Shown piece after piece: positions 8,345 to 17,496 of a stretch of DNA of 64,000 bases (the stretch's first letter is position 1; each line of letters starts with the position of its first letter). Below the pieces are notes generated by a model. It was not told the origin of the DNA. It made no database searches and saw only the letters and a program-made list of their open reading frames with translations. A program made the translations under genes and the position numbers. This DNA comes from an uncultured Duncaniella sp. Lineage in GTDB: Bacteria; Bacteroidota; Bacteroidia; Bacteroidales; Muribaculaceae. Location of the stretch: assembly GCA_910577255.1 (NCBI GenBank), contig CAJTMH010000002.1:248001-312000 (forward strand), read 5' to 3'.

Positions 8345-9523
8345 TTAATCCTCGTAGAATCCGTCAAATTCGTCCTCGTCAAGCATCTCGTTGTCGAAGT
8401 CCTCACCTTCAAAATCCTCCTCATCCACCGGCATAGGCACATTCTCGAAGATGAACTCATCCTCTTCGCGCACACGGTGGTGTCCGTCGAGCGGACGGTG
8501 AGTGATAGGAGCCACCTCTATACGGTTGCGCTCATCGGTGATTTCACGCCAGAGCATATCCTTCAGCTCAGTCAGCCCGGCGCCTGTCACAGCCGAGATG
8601 AACACATGGGGCACACCCTCCGGAAGCGTCGGCTCTATCTCGCGCATCAGCTCTTCGTCGAGCATATCGCTCTTCGAGATGGCAAGCACACGAGGCTTGT
8701 CGGCCAACTGCGGGTTGAACTGCTCAAGCTCTCCCACAAGCACGTCATACTGCGCCTTTATGTCCTCGGCATCCGCGGGAACCATGAAGAGGAGCACCGC
8801 ATTGCGTTCTATGTGGCGGAGAAACCGCAGACCCAACCCCTTACCTTCGCTCGCTCCCTCGATGATACCGGGGATATCGGCCATCACAAATGACTTGTCA
8901 CCTCTATAGGATACAATGCCGAGCTGAGGCTCCATGGTAGTGAAAGGATAGTCGGCAATCTTAGGACGCGCCGCCGATATTGACGAGAGCAGCGTCGACT
9001 TCCCGGCATTAGGGAAACCCACCAGGCCCACATCGGCCAAAAGCTTAAGCTCAAGGATGATGCTCTTCTCAATAGCAGGCTCACCGGGCTGAGCATAACG
9101 CGGTGTACGGTTGGTGGCACTCTTGAAATGCCAGTTGCCAAGGCCTCCCCTGCCGCCACGCAGCAGCTTCACCTCCTCGCCATCCTCGGTGACTTCACAC
9201 AAATACTCACCGGTCTCCGCGTCAAACACCACAGTACCGCAGGGCACCTCAACTATCACATCCTCGCCATCCTTGCCGAACGAGCGGCCACCTGACCCGC
9301 TCTGACCGTTGCCGGCAAAAATATGGCGGCGGTATCTCAGCGGCAGCAGTGTCCACATGTGGCTGTTGCCTTTAAGGATTATATGACCGCCGCGACCACC
9401 GTCGCCACCGTCAGGCCCACCTTTAGGCACATATTTCGCACGATAAAAATGACGGGAACCGGCACCACCTTTGCCTGACCGGCAAAGCACTTTCACATAA
9501 TCTATAAAATTGGAATCAGCCAT
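8345..9523 (-). CDS. obgE: GTPase ObgE/CgtA
   Basis: Ribosome-associated essential GTPase involved in 50S assembly and growth control. The 392-residue protein has the glycine-rich Obg fold at residues 1-160 (GGPDGGDGGRGGHIILKGN at about 35-53), G1 GFPNAGKST at 169-177, G3 DIPGIIEGASEGKGLG and G4 SKSD. It ends in a strongly acidic tail (EGEDFDNEMLDEDEFDG), which replaces the OCT domain seen in some Gram-positive Obg proteins. It is probably co-transcribed with yraN. Confidence 0.97.
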   Translation of the reverse strand: MADSNFIDYVKVLCRSGKGGAGSRHFYRAKYVPKGGPDGGDGGRGGHIILKGNSHMWTLLPLRYRRHIFAGNGQSGSGGRSFGKDGEDVIVEVPCGTVVFDAETGEYLCEVTEDGEEVKLLRGGRGGLGNWHFKSATNRTPRYAQPGEPAIEKSIILELKLLADVGLVGFPNAGKSTLLSSISAARPKIADYPFTTMEPQLGIVSYRGDKSFVMADIPGIIEGASEGKGLGLRFLRHIERNAVLLFMVPADAEDIKAQYDVLVGELEQFNPQLADKPRVLAISKSDMLDEELMREIEPTLPEGVPHVFISAVTGAGLTELKDMLWREITDERNRIEVAPITHRPLDGHHRVREEDEFIFENVPMPVDEEDFEGEDFDNEMLDEDEFDGFYED

Positions 9524-9619
9524 AATTACGAAGGGTGATTTATTGAATTAATAATAGTTGAGGCCAAGAGGCCGGCAGGGACAACCTGCTAAATCTTTAA
9601 CAAACGTGAGGGGATTTTG

Positions 9620-10684
9620 TCAGTTGGCCGACGAAGTGGTGAGACGCACATGCCTCATCAATTCCTGGGCATGGGCGAAATCCGTAGGCGACCCCACATC
9701 AATCCACGTACCGTTGATGGGGAAATATGTCACACGCCTGCCCTCGGCTATGGCGCGTTCTATAAGATCGGTGGCATCAGTGCGTTCCTCCCTGTCCAGC
9801 GTGGCCAGCAGCGAATTGGAGAATATATAGATACCCGCATTTGCATAATAGGAATATGAGGGCTTCTCCTCAAGCGAGAGCACCTTGGAGCCATCGGTGT
9901 CAAGGATTGCATACGGCACCGACACGTTATATGGCACAGCCGCAATGGTCACATCCGCCTTCTCCTCCTTGTGACGCAGATACATATCCTCAAACGAGAT
10001 TGTGGTGAGCAGGTCGGAATTCATCACGATAGTGTCACCCTCAGCAGCAAGAGGCACCAGCGAAGCCGACCCGATAGTCCCCATCGGCACCGTTTCCCTC
10101 ACACATCTCACCTCGATCCCCCCTACAGGAGTTGCGAAATGCTCCTCAAGCTGCTCGGCAAGATAATTGGTGGTCACCCACACATTCTTCACTCCCACAC
10201 CGGCCAAGGCTTCGATATTGTAATCAATGATAGCCTTCTCCCCTACCTTCAGCAAAGGCTTGGGGGTAGTGAGAGTCATCGGGCGCAACCGTTCACCTTT
10301 TCCTCCGGCCATCAGAATGGCACTCACCGGAAGCACGGTGCGCGTCAGCTGGGTGTCAATGAGGCGCGTTATGCGACCGCAGGCATCGAGAAGCGGAATC
10401 AAGCGAAGTCCGAGGCGACGCATCTCCCGGAGCATCGACACATCCACACAGTCATCACGCAGGAAGCGGAACTCCTTGTGCATAGCTTCGGACACGGGAG
10501 CGTCAAGGGCCACTCCGCGCAGTAAGGCACGGCGGATATCCCCATCGGTCAACGTCCCTTTCATCACACCGGCATTGTCAGTCACCAGCAGGGTCATCAC
10601 CTGTCCTGAAAGCGAATTGAGCCTTGCGAGCGCATCAATCATCGATGCACCCTCCTCTATGATATGTCTCTCTTTATTCATCAT
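9620..10684 (-). CDS. CBS-domain nucleotidyltransferase, PtmE-like (sugar-1-phosphate guanylyltransferase)
   Basis: A 354-residue fusion of two N-terminal CBS motifs (about residues 1-115, with GTLTDGDIRRALLRG) to a sugar-nucleotide transferase domain starting AILMAGGKGERLRPMTLTTP at about 123. The same architecture is found in Campylobacter PtmE, which makes a GDP-amino sugar for legionaminic acid, and in HddC-type enzymes. The closing segment contains INGTWIDVGSPTDF. It overlaps the upstream CMP-sugar synthetase gene by 11 bases, so the two are translationally coupled. The context favours a role in nonulosonate synthesis. The exact sugar substrate is inferred. Confidence 0.8.
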   Translation of the reverse strand: MMNKERHIIEEGASMIDALARLNSLSGQVMTLLVTDNAGVMKGTLTDGDIRRALLRGVALDAPVSEAMHKEFRFLRDDCVDVSMLREMRRLGLRLIPLLDACGRITRLIDTQLTRTVLPVSAILMAGGKGERLRPMTLTTPKPLLKVGEKAIIDYNIEALAGVGVKNVWVTTNYLAEQLEEHFATPVGGIEVRCVRETVPMGTIGSASLVPLAAEGDTIVMNSDLLTTISFEDMYLRHKEEKADVTIAAVPYNVSVPYAILDTDGSKVLSLEEKPSYSYYANAGIYIFSNSLLATLDREERTDATDLIERAIAEGRRVTYFPINGTWIDVGSPTDFAHAQELMRHVRLTTSSAN

Positions 10685-11378
10685 TGCTTTCCGACATTAA
10701 TTTTTCAGTTATCACCCAGTCAAGAGGGGTGTCCAGGTCAAGTGAGCGCGACCGTGGCATCTCATAAGGGATACGCCGGGGAAACTCGCCGAGCGGCATC
10801 GCCCTTATCGACCTGGGATTTATGACGTAGACCGCTCCGTTATATTGCCACGCTTTCGGTGCATCCTGACGGCGTGTATACTTCCCTTCCCCCTTGGAGA
10901 CATGCAGATAACCCGAGTCACCATCAGCCTCAAAGCAGTCATAATATGGATTGCAGGCCGCTTCCGCGACGCTCACCACCATATCCGCATCAGCCGTGTA
11001 GAGCGCAAGGCAACCTTCCACATCCTCCACCGTGCGCATAGGCGACGTGGGTTGAAGCAGGACCACCTTGTCATACACAAGGCCTTTACTGTCAGCGTAG
11101 GCCATCGCGTCAAGTATCACTTCGCGCGAACCCACCTTGTCACCGCCAAGCTCAGCCGGTCGGCGGTAGCCCACAGGAAGCCCTGTCTGCTCGGCCACCT
11201 GCCTGATTTCATCATCATCAGTCGACACTATGATATGGCTGTCGTCAGCCAATCGCCTGGCCACATCTATGGAATAATGTATGAGAGGACGCCCGCAAAG
11301 CTCCTTGATATTCTTGCGGGGAATCCCCTTGCTGCCACCTCGGGCCGGGATAATATATAGGGTCCTGTTATCGGTCAT
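10674..11378 (-). CDS. cytidylyltransferase, NeuA/LegF family (CMP-nonulosonate synthetase)
   Basis: Activates a nine-carbon sialic-acid-like sugar with CTP. The 234-residue protein has the signature IIPARGGSKGIPRKNIKELCG at about residues 9-29, with LLQPTSPMRT and the late YEMPRSRSLDLDTPLDW segment typical of CMP-sialate and CMP-legionaminate synthetases. It overlaps the genes on both sides by 11 bases. Sequence alone does not separate Neu5Ac, legionaminate and pseudaminate; the PtmE-like neighbour favours legionaminate. Confidence 0.88.
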   Translation of the reverse strand: MTDNRTLYIIPARGGSKGIPRKNIKELCGRPLIHYSIDVARRLADDSHIIVSTDDDEIRQVAEQTGLPVGYRRPAELGGDKVGSREVILDAMAYADSKGLVYDKVVLLQPTSPMRTVEDVEGCLALYTADADMVVSVAEAACNPYYDCFEADGDSGYLHVSKGEGKYTRRQDAPKAWQYNGAVYVINPRSIRAMPLGEFPRRIPYEMPRSRSLDLDTPLDWVITEKLMSESNDE

Positions 11379-12522
11379 AGAACTTTTTGGTTTTCAGTGT
11401 CTCCAGTGACACAGTGGCTATACTCTCCACTATCGTCGCCAGCGTGTCGGGACGGCTGTAGGGATTCTGGGCCGTCGCTGCCCGCTCGCGTCCTGCCGGA
11501 CTCAGGGCTTCCGCTATGGCATTGGCAATCTCGTCGGCCGAGTCACCACAGTGTATCACGCTATCGCTGCACAGACGTCCCTGTTGACGTATACCGATAT
11601 TGACGGTAGGTATCCCCATCGACGGCACCTCGACTATACCGCTTGACGAGTTGCCCACCACTGCTCCCACATAGTGCAATGCCGAGAGATAACGTTTCTT
11701 GCCGAGTGAGGGAATCACCACCACGCGTCCCTGATGGCGAGCGCCATATTCCTCAATGAGGTCTATTATCACACGGCCGCGGGCATCGTTGTTGGGATAT
11801 GTTATTATCACATTTGAGTCAGGGAAAAGGTCCAGCGCATCAAGCAAAGCCCTGCATCTGTCAGCCACATCGCCGTCGTCAAGAGTGGCGGGATGATATG
11901 TCACCAGAAGTGAGTCGGACTTAAGTTGCAGCCCTATTGACTGTTCAAGCTCCTCACGCCCCATCACCGGGTCACGCAGGAGATTGTACACACCTATCGC
12001 ACCGGTGTTGACCACACGTTCCGGGGCCTCACCCATAGCTATCACACGCTGCCTGTAAGGCTCTGTGGCCGTAAGGTGTAACGAGGCCATCTTGGTTATC
12101 GAATGCCTGATTGAATCATCAATCGCTCCCTCCGAGATTTCCCCTCCTGCTATATGCACTATAGGCACCCTCATCATCAGTGCCGCCGTGGCCGTGGCCA
12201 GCATTTCAAACCGGTCGCCAAGTATCACTATCATGTCGGGAGATATGCGGCCCAACGCATCAGCCATACCTGTCATGCACTCGGCCATAGCATGCACCGT
12301 CCCGGCAGGTGAGTCGGTTGAATCAGGCATCTCTACTTTCGTGACATCGGTAAAGCCGTCGGCCACTATCTCGTCGATGGTGTGGCCGTAGCGTTGAGAC
12401 AGATGCATGTTCGTAGCGATGATCTCAACCCTGCAGTCACTACGCGCCGCCAAGGCTCTGGCTATTCCGCTCAGAAGCCCCCAGTCAGCTCTTGTCCCTG
12501 TCGCTATGGCTATTTTACGCAT
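11368..12522 (-). CDS. hydrolysing UDP/GDP-N-acetyl sugar 2-epimerase, NeuC/LegG family
   Basis: Hydrolyses and epimerises a nucleotide-linked N-acetyl sugar to free ManNAc or its 2,4-diacetamido analogue, the step before condensation with PEP. The 384-residue protein starts MRKIAIATGTRADWGLLSGI and has ILGDRFEMLATATAAL, HIAGGEISEGAIDDSIRHSI and VVGNSSSGIVEVPSMGIP, all typical of NeuC/LegG. It opens the tightly overlapping three-gene cassette and lies 22 bases after yggS. No nonulosonate synthase (NeuB/LegI) is found in the window. Confidence 0.88.
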   Translation of the reverse strand: MRKIAIATGTRADWGLLSGIARALAARSDCRVEIIATNMHLSQRYGHTIDEIVADGFTDVTKVEMPDSTDSPAGTVHAMAECMTGMADALGRISPDMIVILGDRFEMLATATAALMMRVPIVHIAGGEISEGAIDDSIRHSITKMASLHLTATEPYRQRVIAMGEAPERVVNTGAIGVYNLLRDPVMGREELEQSIGLQLKSDSLLVTYHPATLDDGDVADRCRALLDALDLFPDSNVIITYPNNDARGRVIIDLIEEYGARHQGRVVVIPSLGKKRYLSALHYVGAVVGNSSSGIVEVPSMGIPTVNIGIRQQGRLCSDSVIHCGDSADEIANAIAEALSPAGRERAATAQNPYSRPDTLATIVESIATVSLETLKTKKFYDR

Positions 12523-12544
12523 TCTCTCTGACTATGCCTGTTTA

Positions 12545-13213
12545 CTAATACTCTCTTTCACCGAATATGCTGGTGCCGACACGTATCATATTGCCACCCT
12601 CGGCCACCGCAAGGGGCCAATCATGGCTCATGCCCATGCTCACGACCTCGAAATACGGTTTATCGGCAAATACCGACTCTTTCAGCACATCAAAAACACG
12701 GCGGATATCGTGAAAATCGGCAGTGATCCTGGCTTCCTCATCCACATTCGAGGCCATGCCCATCACACCCACCACTCTGACACCCTCCAACGAGGCTATC
12801 AGCTCCGCGCTGACCAATGAGAGCAATTCCTCGGGAGAGAAACCATACTTGGTCTCCTCGCGGGCCACATGGAGCTGCAACAACACATCAACCCTCCTGC
12901 CGAGTTTCACAGCCTCGGCATCCACACAGCGCAGGAGTTTCTCTGAATCCACGCTGTGAAGCAAAGCCACATGAGGTATCACCTGCTTCACCTTGTTGGT
13001 CTGCAGGTGACCTATGAAATGCCACCTCACATCATCGGGAAGCTCCGCAGCCTTTGCCACAAGCTCGTTGGCACGGCTCTCGCCGAATATTCTCTGACCC
13101 TCGTCATACGCCTCACGCAGAGCCCCGACAGGATGGAATTTCGAGACAGCCACCAACTCTACACCTTGGGGTATCATGTCCCGGATGCTCCTCAGATTCT
13201 CTCTTACGCCCAT
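12545..13213 (-). CDS. YggS family PLP homeostasis protein
   Basis: Binds PLP and helps balance vitamin B6 and amino acid pools; no catalytic activity is established. The 222-residue protein has the PLP lysine K25 in LVAVSKFHPVG, the conserved GESRANELVAKA, WHFIGHLQTNKVKQVIP and SMGMSHDWPLAVAEGGNMIRVGTSIFG. Full length for the family. It lies 26 bases downstream of the DUF4494 gene and 22 bases upstream of the nonulosonate genes, all on one strand. Confidence 0.95.
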   Translation of the reverse strand: MGVRENLRSIRDMIPQGVELVAVSKFHPVGALREAYDEGQRIFGESRANELVAKAAELPDDVRWHFIGHLQTNKVKQVIPHVALLHSVDSEKLLRCVDAEAVKLGRRVDVLLQLHVAREETKYGFSPEELLSLVSAELIASLEGVRVVGVMGMASNVDEEARITADFHDIRRVFDVLKESVFADKPYFEVVSMGMSHDWPLAVAEGGNMIRVGTSIFGEREY

Positions 13214-13239
13214 TGCGGTGTCAATGTTGTGGATAGCAG

Positions 13240-13692
13240 TTATTCCTGAGTTGTCTTTGATTCACCGCTCAAATCGGCATCATAGACATCCATGATGGCA
13301 GTTTCCTGGATTGTGTTGATTTCAAAGTCAGCCATAGTCCCTTTCATGCCTTCCATGAAATTGTCATACGCTTCCTTGAAGCTGTCAGCCGACACGAGAA
13401 TCTGCGAAATAGACTTCTTCTCCACAGCAGTCTTCTCGTCAAGGGTGATGAAAGCCACCTTCACGAGATACCACTTGTCGCCTATTCTCTCACGGAATAT
13501 CTCAGCTATTTTCGTACGCTTCACTGCCGACACCGAATAGTCGCTTGTGAAATGCGCTATCTCTTCCGAAATTCGGGCTTCAGCCTCAGTAAATGAAAGT
13601 GCGTCAACCATATAGGCCTCGGTAACTTTCTTCACCGAGCCGTTTTCCATTGTCTTATCGTAACGGACCTTAGTCTCAAACCAATTTGCCAT
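13240..13692 (-). CDS. DUF4494 domain protein
   Basis: A 150-residue protein of unknown function, recognisable as the Bacteroidota family DUF4494 by its start MANWFETKVRYDKTMENG and TEAYMVDALSFTEAEARI. No signal peptide or membrane segment is seen, so it is probably cytoplasmic. It is the first gene of the run that continues into yggS and the sugar genes. Confidence 0.9.
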   Translation of the reverse strand: MANWFETKVRYDKTMENGSVKKVTEAYMVDALSFTEAEARISEEIAHFTSDYSVSAVKRTKIAEIFRERIGDKWYLVKVAFITLDEKTAVEKKSISQILVSADSFKEAYDNFMEGMKGTMADFEINTIQETAIMDVYDADLSGESKTTQE

Positions 13693-13725
13693 TTCTGTAT
13701 TATTATATTAATGTTGATAGGAGTG

Positions 13726-13733
13726 CAAATTTA
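13726..13733 (-). promoter_or_regulatory. -7 element for DUF4494-yggS-nonulosonate run
   Basis: Minus-strand TAAATTTG, 34 bases upstream of the DUF4494 start. It matches TAnnTTTG, but the expected TTTG 20 bases further up is not clear. Confidence 0.5.
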
Positions 13734-13818
13734 CATAGAAATTTGCGATTATTCATTCTCAAAGCCCTAAAATCACAAATATTTTACCAGCTCTCAACCC
13801 AATTTCCCATCTAAACCC

Positions 13819-13849
13819 TTGACTGATATTCCAAATATATGTACTTTTG
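13819..13849 (+). promoter_or_regulatory. promoter for the DUF805 gene
   Basis: TTG (13819-13821), 20 bases, TACTTTTG (13842-13849). The transcript would start near 13856, so the DUF805 start is taken as 13891 and not the earlier in-frame codon at 13819. Confidence 0.7.
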
Positions 13850-13890
13850 CGAATACAAATCTCAAATCTATCACATTAATTATTCAAACC

Positions 13891-14274
13891 ATGTTTCAGC
13901 GCCAAGTAACTTTCCAGGAAGCAGTCAAGAAAGCCCTGACCGTAAACTATTGTAACTTCTCCGGACGTTCATCACGTTCAGAGTTCTGGTGGTTCATGCT
14001 ATTCGGCTTCGTACTCGGAGCAGTAGTCAGCATCGTGTTCTCCTTCAGCCCATCTTTAAGCCGCATTGTCAGCGGTCTTGTATCACTGGGGCTTCTGCTC
14101 CCCAGCGTTGGTGTCGGTGTGCGTCGTCTCCACGACATCAACAGATCCGGATGGTGGTATCTCATCAACTTCATTCCTGTTGTAGGCACTATCATCTACA
14201 TCATATGGTGCGCCAAGGATAGCGACCCCACCCCCAACCAGTATGGTCCTGTCCCCAACCTCGAGGCTCGTTAA
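13891..14274 (+). CDS. DUF805 family membrane protein
   Basis: A 127-residue inner-membrane protein of the DUF805 (YhaH) family, function unknown. The start is MFQRQVTFQEAVKKAL. The family pattern FSGRSSRSEFWWFMLFGF is followed by three or four hydrophobic segments, the RRLHDINRSGWWYLINFIP motif, and a short hydrophilic tail with NQYGPVPN. It stands alone: its own promoter lies before it and a strong terminator after it. Confidence 0.9.
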   Translation: MFQRQVTFQEAVKKALTVNYCNFSGRSSRSEFWWFMLFGFVLGAVVSIVFSFSPSLSRIVSGLVSLGLLLPSVGVGVRRLHDINRSGWWYLINFIPVVGTIIYIIWCAKDSDPTPNQYGPVPNLEAR

Positions 14275-14298
14275 TAACGACTCACCCCAAAAAACATC

Positions 14299-14348
14299 AA
14301 CCGGGAGGATGCCCTTAACTGTTCGGCATTCTCCCGGTTCCCATTTTT
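14299..14348 (+). terminator. strong terminator after DUF805 gene
   Basis: Inverted repeat of 15 pairs (14299-14313 against 14325-14339; AACCGGGAGGATGCC with one G-T pair) followed by CCCATTTTT. Confidence 0.88.
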
Positions 14349-14361
14349 AAGCACCCACATT

Positions 14362-14392
14362 TTTGCGGATTATCAGTTTTTGACTAATTTTG
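14362..14392 (+). promoter_or_regulatory. promoter for DUF3822-rsmD-GLPGLI
   Basis: TTTG (14362-14365), 19 bases, TAATTTTG (14385-14392). Initiation near 14399 gives a leader of about 12 bases and rules out the in-frame ATG at 14394 as the start of the next gene. Confidence 0.75.
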
Positions 14393-14411
14393 TGTGGAAG
14401 ATTTTTTTGAC

Positions 14412-15239
14412 ATGACCAACCGACAACTCGAAAAGGACCTTATCATCGACACCTCAATGTGGAACCTCCTGCTGAAAATCAGCGACGATGCTCTGCACGT
14501 GGTGCTCTACTCTATTGTCGAGGATAATTCACTGATACTTCGAAAATTCCAGTTTGACCCTACAGCCACATCCAAGCTGCAAGCCCTGGAAAACATCATC
14601 TATGATAATCCTCTCCTCCTTAACGAGTTCCGACGCATCCACTGCGTGGTGGAGCCCGACCACACCATGGTTATCCCGGCCGAAGTGACCGACACGGACG
14701 ACCGAGAACTCATCTTCAAAGCCATATACCCCGACTTCAGGGGCGAAATCATAGCCGAGGACAACGGCTCCCGCAACAGCATATCGCTCATCGGAATCCC
14801 CTCGGAACTCAACGGCTTCCTGCGTCGCACCTTCCACAACGCCACCGTTACAGGCCACCTGACATCTCTTTGCCGCTACTTCACCGCAAAGTCAGCCAAT
14901 GCAAACAACATGAAAATGATGGCCAATATCCGGCCTGGATCCCTCGACCTGATTGTGTTGCATGGAGGAGCCCTGTTGGCCGCCAACACATTCTCGTTCA
15001 CCGACCCTATGGACGCGGTATACTACATCCTTGCATGCCGCCAGAGGCTCGGACTTGACCAGTGGTCGGACGAACTGCTCCTCACCGGCGACCAGACCAT
15101 ACGCGAAGCCATCACACCAAGGCTACGCACCTACCTGTCACGCGTCATGCCGGCTATCTTCCCGCCTCAGCTATTCAAAGCCGGCAAAGATGCCATGTTA
15201 GCACCGTTTGACTTAATTGTTACCCCACTATGCGAATAA
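14412..15239 (+). CDS. DUF3822 family protein
   Basis: A 275-residue Bacteroidota protein of unknown function, starting MTNRQLEKDLIIDTSMWNLL. Family DUF3822 proteins resemble an actin-like/type IV pilus assembly fold and are regularly encoded beside rsmD, as here; that fold is family knowledge and not visible directly. Segments such as FTDPMDAVYYILACRQRLGLDQ are characteristic. It overlaps rsmD by 10 bases, so the two are translationally coupled. The start at 14412 is chosen from the promoter position. Confidence 0.85.
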   Translation: MTNRQLEKDLIIDTSMWNLLLKISDDALHVVLYSIVEDNSLILRKFQFDPTATSKLQALENIIYDNPLLLNEFRRIHCVVEPDHTMVIPAEVTDTDDRELIFKAIYPDFRGEIIAEDNGSRNSISLIGIPSELNGFLRRTFHNATVTGHLTSLCRYFTAKSANANNMKMMANIRPGSLDLIVLHGGALLAANTFSFTDPMDAVYYILACRQRLGLDQWSDELLLTGDQTIREAITPRLRTYLSRVMPAIFPPQLFKAGKDAMLAPFDLIVTPLCE

Positions 15240-15781
15240 TACGAGGAAAATACGGCCGACGCCGTTTCAATGTCCCCACCAACATAACCGCACGTCCCAC
15301 AACCGACTTTGCGCGCGAAAACATATTCAACGTCATCGAAAACATAATGGATATCGAAGGTGCACGCTGCCTCGACCTCTTCGCAGGCACCGGAGCAATT
15401 TCTTTCGAGCTCCTGTCGCGTGAGGCTGCTTCGGTAACAGCCGTCGAGAAAGCCCCAACCCAAGGCCGTTTCATCGAAAAAGTAGCGAGGGAACTGGGTG
15501 ACCGCAACCTGCGCCTGCTGCGCACCGACGCCCTGCGCTACATCAAAGACGCCACTGCTTCCTATGACCTCGTGTTCGCCGACCCGCCATACAATCTTGA
15601 AAACTTCGGTGCCATCCCGGAAATGGTGCTCAACTCCTCACTGCTCCATCCGGGCAGCCTGTTCATAATCGAGCATTCCAAAGCCTACGACTTCTCATCG
15701 CTACCCCACTTTTACCAGCACCGCGCTTACGGTTCGGTCAACTTCTCCCTCTTCATCATTCCCGAAAGCGAATGCGAATAA
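15230..15781 (+). CDS. rsmD: 16S rRNA (guanine(966)-N(2))-methyltransferase
   Basis: Methylates G966 in 16S rRNA of the 30S subunit using S-adenosylmethionine. The 183-residue protein starts MRIIRGKYGRRRFNVP. The SAM-binding motif LDLFAGTGA is at 48-56 and the catalytic DPPY at 118-121. It overlaps DUF3822 upstream and the GLPGLI gene downstream by 10 bases each. Confidence 0.95.
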   Translation: MRIIRGKYGRRRFNVPTNITARPTTDFARENIFNVIENIMDIEGARCLDLFAGTGAISFELLSREAASVTAVEKAPTQGRFIEKVARELGDRNLRLLRTDALRYIKDATASYDLVFADPPYNLENFGAIPEMVLNSSLLHPGSLFIIEHSKAYDFSSLPHFYQHRAYGSVNFSLFIIPESECE

Positions 15782-16620
15782 CCGCCACCGTTCTCTCCCT
15801 CCTGTGTTCTGTCATTTGCTCCTGGGCAGATGATACACTACGCGCCGAAATAAGGGTGACATATAATTATCATAAAATATTTGTGAGAGGCGAAGATGGT
15901 GTTGTTGAGTCCGACACACCGATGACCCTTTTAGCCAACACCCATAATTCAAAGTTCTACAACTCACATTCCGAATACCTTGATTCTCTCAAGTCCACAC
16001 CTTCCGGACGAGCAAAATGGAATGAAATAAGCCGTGTGGCAGCCCATCAGTTTCTGGAAACACGCAACATGGAAAACCTCGCTCCAACCACCTATCCCAG
16101 CTACCTCTATCTGTTCAAATCCGCTGACCGGCAGACACTCACCCTCTACGACAATGCAGGCCTCAATGAATATGGAGTCTACACCGAACCCCTGTTTGAA
16201 ATGGAATGGGAAATTTGTGATTCCACTCGGAGCATACTCGGTTATGAGTGCATATTGGCCCAAACCTCATATCATGGACGTGATTGGCAAGCATGGTTCA
16301 CCCCCGACATCCCACTTCCTGACGGACCATGGAAACTCGGCGGACTACCAGGACTGATACTCGAGGCCACGGAGTCGGATAGCCATCACAGTTTCACGGC
16401 CACAGGCTTCGTAAAATCCGACGAGGAGATGCACCCAGTCTACCTCAAGGACCGCTATGACAGAATGTCTCGCAAAGATATGCTCCGCAGCCTGAGAGCC
16501 TATCGAGACAACGGAAATGCCATGATAAAGGCATCGACAAACCTTGATTTCGGCTCACAGCCGACACCGGCTCTTGATTTGACTAAATATGACTTTATGG
16601 AAACTGACTACCACGAGTAG
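15772..16620 (+). CDS. GLPGLI family protein
   Basis: A 282-residue, probably exported protein of the Bacteroidota GLPGLI family. The name motif GLPGLI is seen at 191-196, within the longer GPWKLGGLPGLILEA. The first 19 residues (ITATVLSLLCSVICSWA) look like a signal peptide. The function is unknown. Its start overlaps the end of rsmD by 10 bases, so it is expressed with DUF3822 and rsmD although it probably acts in the envelope. Confidence 0.9.
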   Translation: MRITATVLSLLCSVICSWADDTLRAEIRVTYNYHKIFVRGEDGVVESDTPMTLLANTHNSKFYNSHSEYLDSLKSTPSGRAKWNEISRVAAHQFLETRNMENLAPTTYPSYLYLFKSADRQTLTLYDNAGLNEYGVYTEPLFEMEWEICDSTRSILGYECILAQTSYHGRDWQAWFTPDIPLPDGPWKLGGLPGLILEATESDSHHSFTATGFVKSDEEMHPVYLKDRYDRMSRKDMLRSLRAYRDNGNAMIKASTNLDFGSQPTPALDLTKYDFMETDYHE

Positions 16621-16674
16621 CCACGAAGATTCTGCCTCCACCTTGCGTGGCCCACTTCAAATCATTCCACAATT

Positions 16675-17475
16675 TTACTGGAAACGGTATGTGATCGTCC
16701 CTGTCTGAGAAGCCGGAGCATCATTATCCACTGAAAATTGCGACTGCAAAGCTGCGTTGACGCAATTCTGACGTGTGGCTGCATTAGCAGCAGCAGCCCC
16801 TGTGCCTGAAAGATAACTTGCCGATGTCACTTTGCCCTGGCGGTTGACACTGACACGCACGGTGATCGTGCCGAGCGGACCTTTGGCAGGTGTGCGCCAG
16901 TCCGAAAGGCTACGACCTTTCAGATTGAAGCCGGGACTTCCGCTTACAGCCCCTACGTTACTGTTTCCGTCAGGACTGCCGGCATTTCCTGCTCCAGAGC
17001 CTCCGGTGCCTGTCTTTCCGAACTGCACCTTATTGGCTATGGCCTGACGAGTGGCCTGTTCTCTCTTCGCCCTCTCAGCGGCTTCGATTTCAGCCTTAGT
17101 GGGCCCTGTCTTTTCAGGGATCTCCTTTTTCACCACCTTAGCCGGCGACGGACGTTCGCTCGTCACCACCGGAGACGGCTGCGCGGGCTCTCCGCTATTG
17201 TCGACCGACTCTACTTCAGGCGACGGCATTTCCTGCGCGTCGGCCTCGGCAGGGGCAGGTTCGCTGCTGCTCTCCGCAAGTTCAGGGCGGTCACCGATCA
17301 TCACGTATTCACCACCGAAAAGCACTTCCGAAGAGTCAACCGGTGGCCACACACGTTCATTCTGCTCGGCTCCCGGATAACGCAGATAGAGCACAAGCAA
17401 CACCACCACTATTCCGGCATGGAACAGCAGCGTGCCCAGAAGTGCTATAAGTCGATTTCTACGGTCGGTTGACAT
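16675..17475 (-). CDS. TonB/TolA-like energy transducer
   Basis: A 266-residue protein anchored by one N-terminal membrane helix (LIALLGTLLFHAGIVVVLLV, about residues 8-28). A long periplasmic linker follows, rich in Pro, Glu and Ala (about 60-125), then a TolA-like charged stretch AEIEAAERAKREQATRQ and a glycine-rich segment. The C-terminal TonB-like fold reads TITVRVSVNRQGKVTSASYL. It should couple the ExbB/ExbD motor encoded just upstream to outer-membrane partners. The make-up is closer to TolA than to classical TonB, so a Tol-Pal-like role is possible. Confidence 0.85.
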   Translation of the reverse strand: MSTDRRNRLIALLGTLLFHAGIVVVLLVLYLRYPGAEQNERVWPPVDSSEVLFGGEYVMIGDRPELAESSSEPAPAEADAQEMPSPEVESVDNSGEPAQPSPVVTSERPSPAKVVKKEIPEKTGPTKAEIEAAERAKREQATRQAIANKVQFGKTGTGGSGAGNAGSPDGNSNVGAVSGSPGFNLKGRSLSDWRTPAKGPLGTITVRVSVNRQGKVTSASYLSGTGAAAANAATRQNCVNAALQSQFSVDNDAPASQTGTITYRFQ

Positions 17476-17496
17476 AGTCTGATTGAGAGTTGAATC

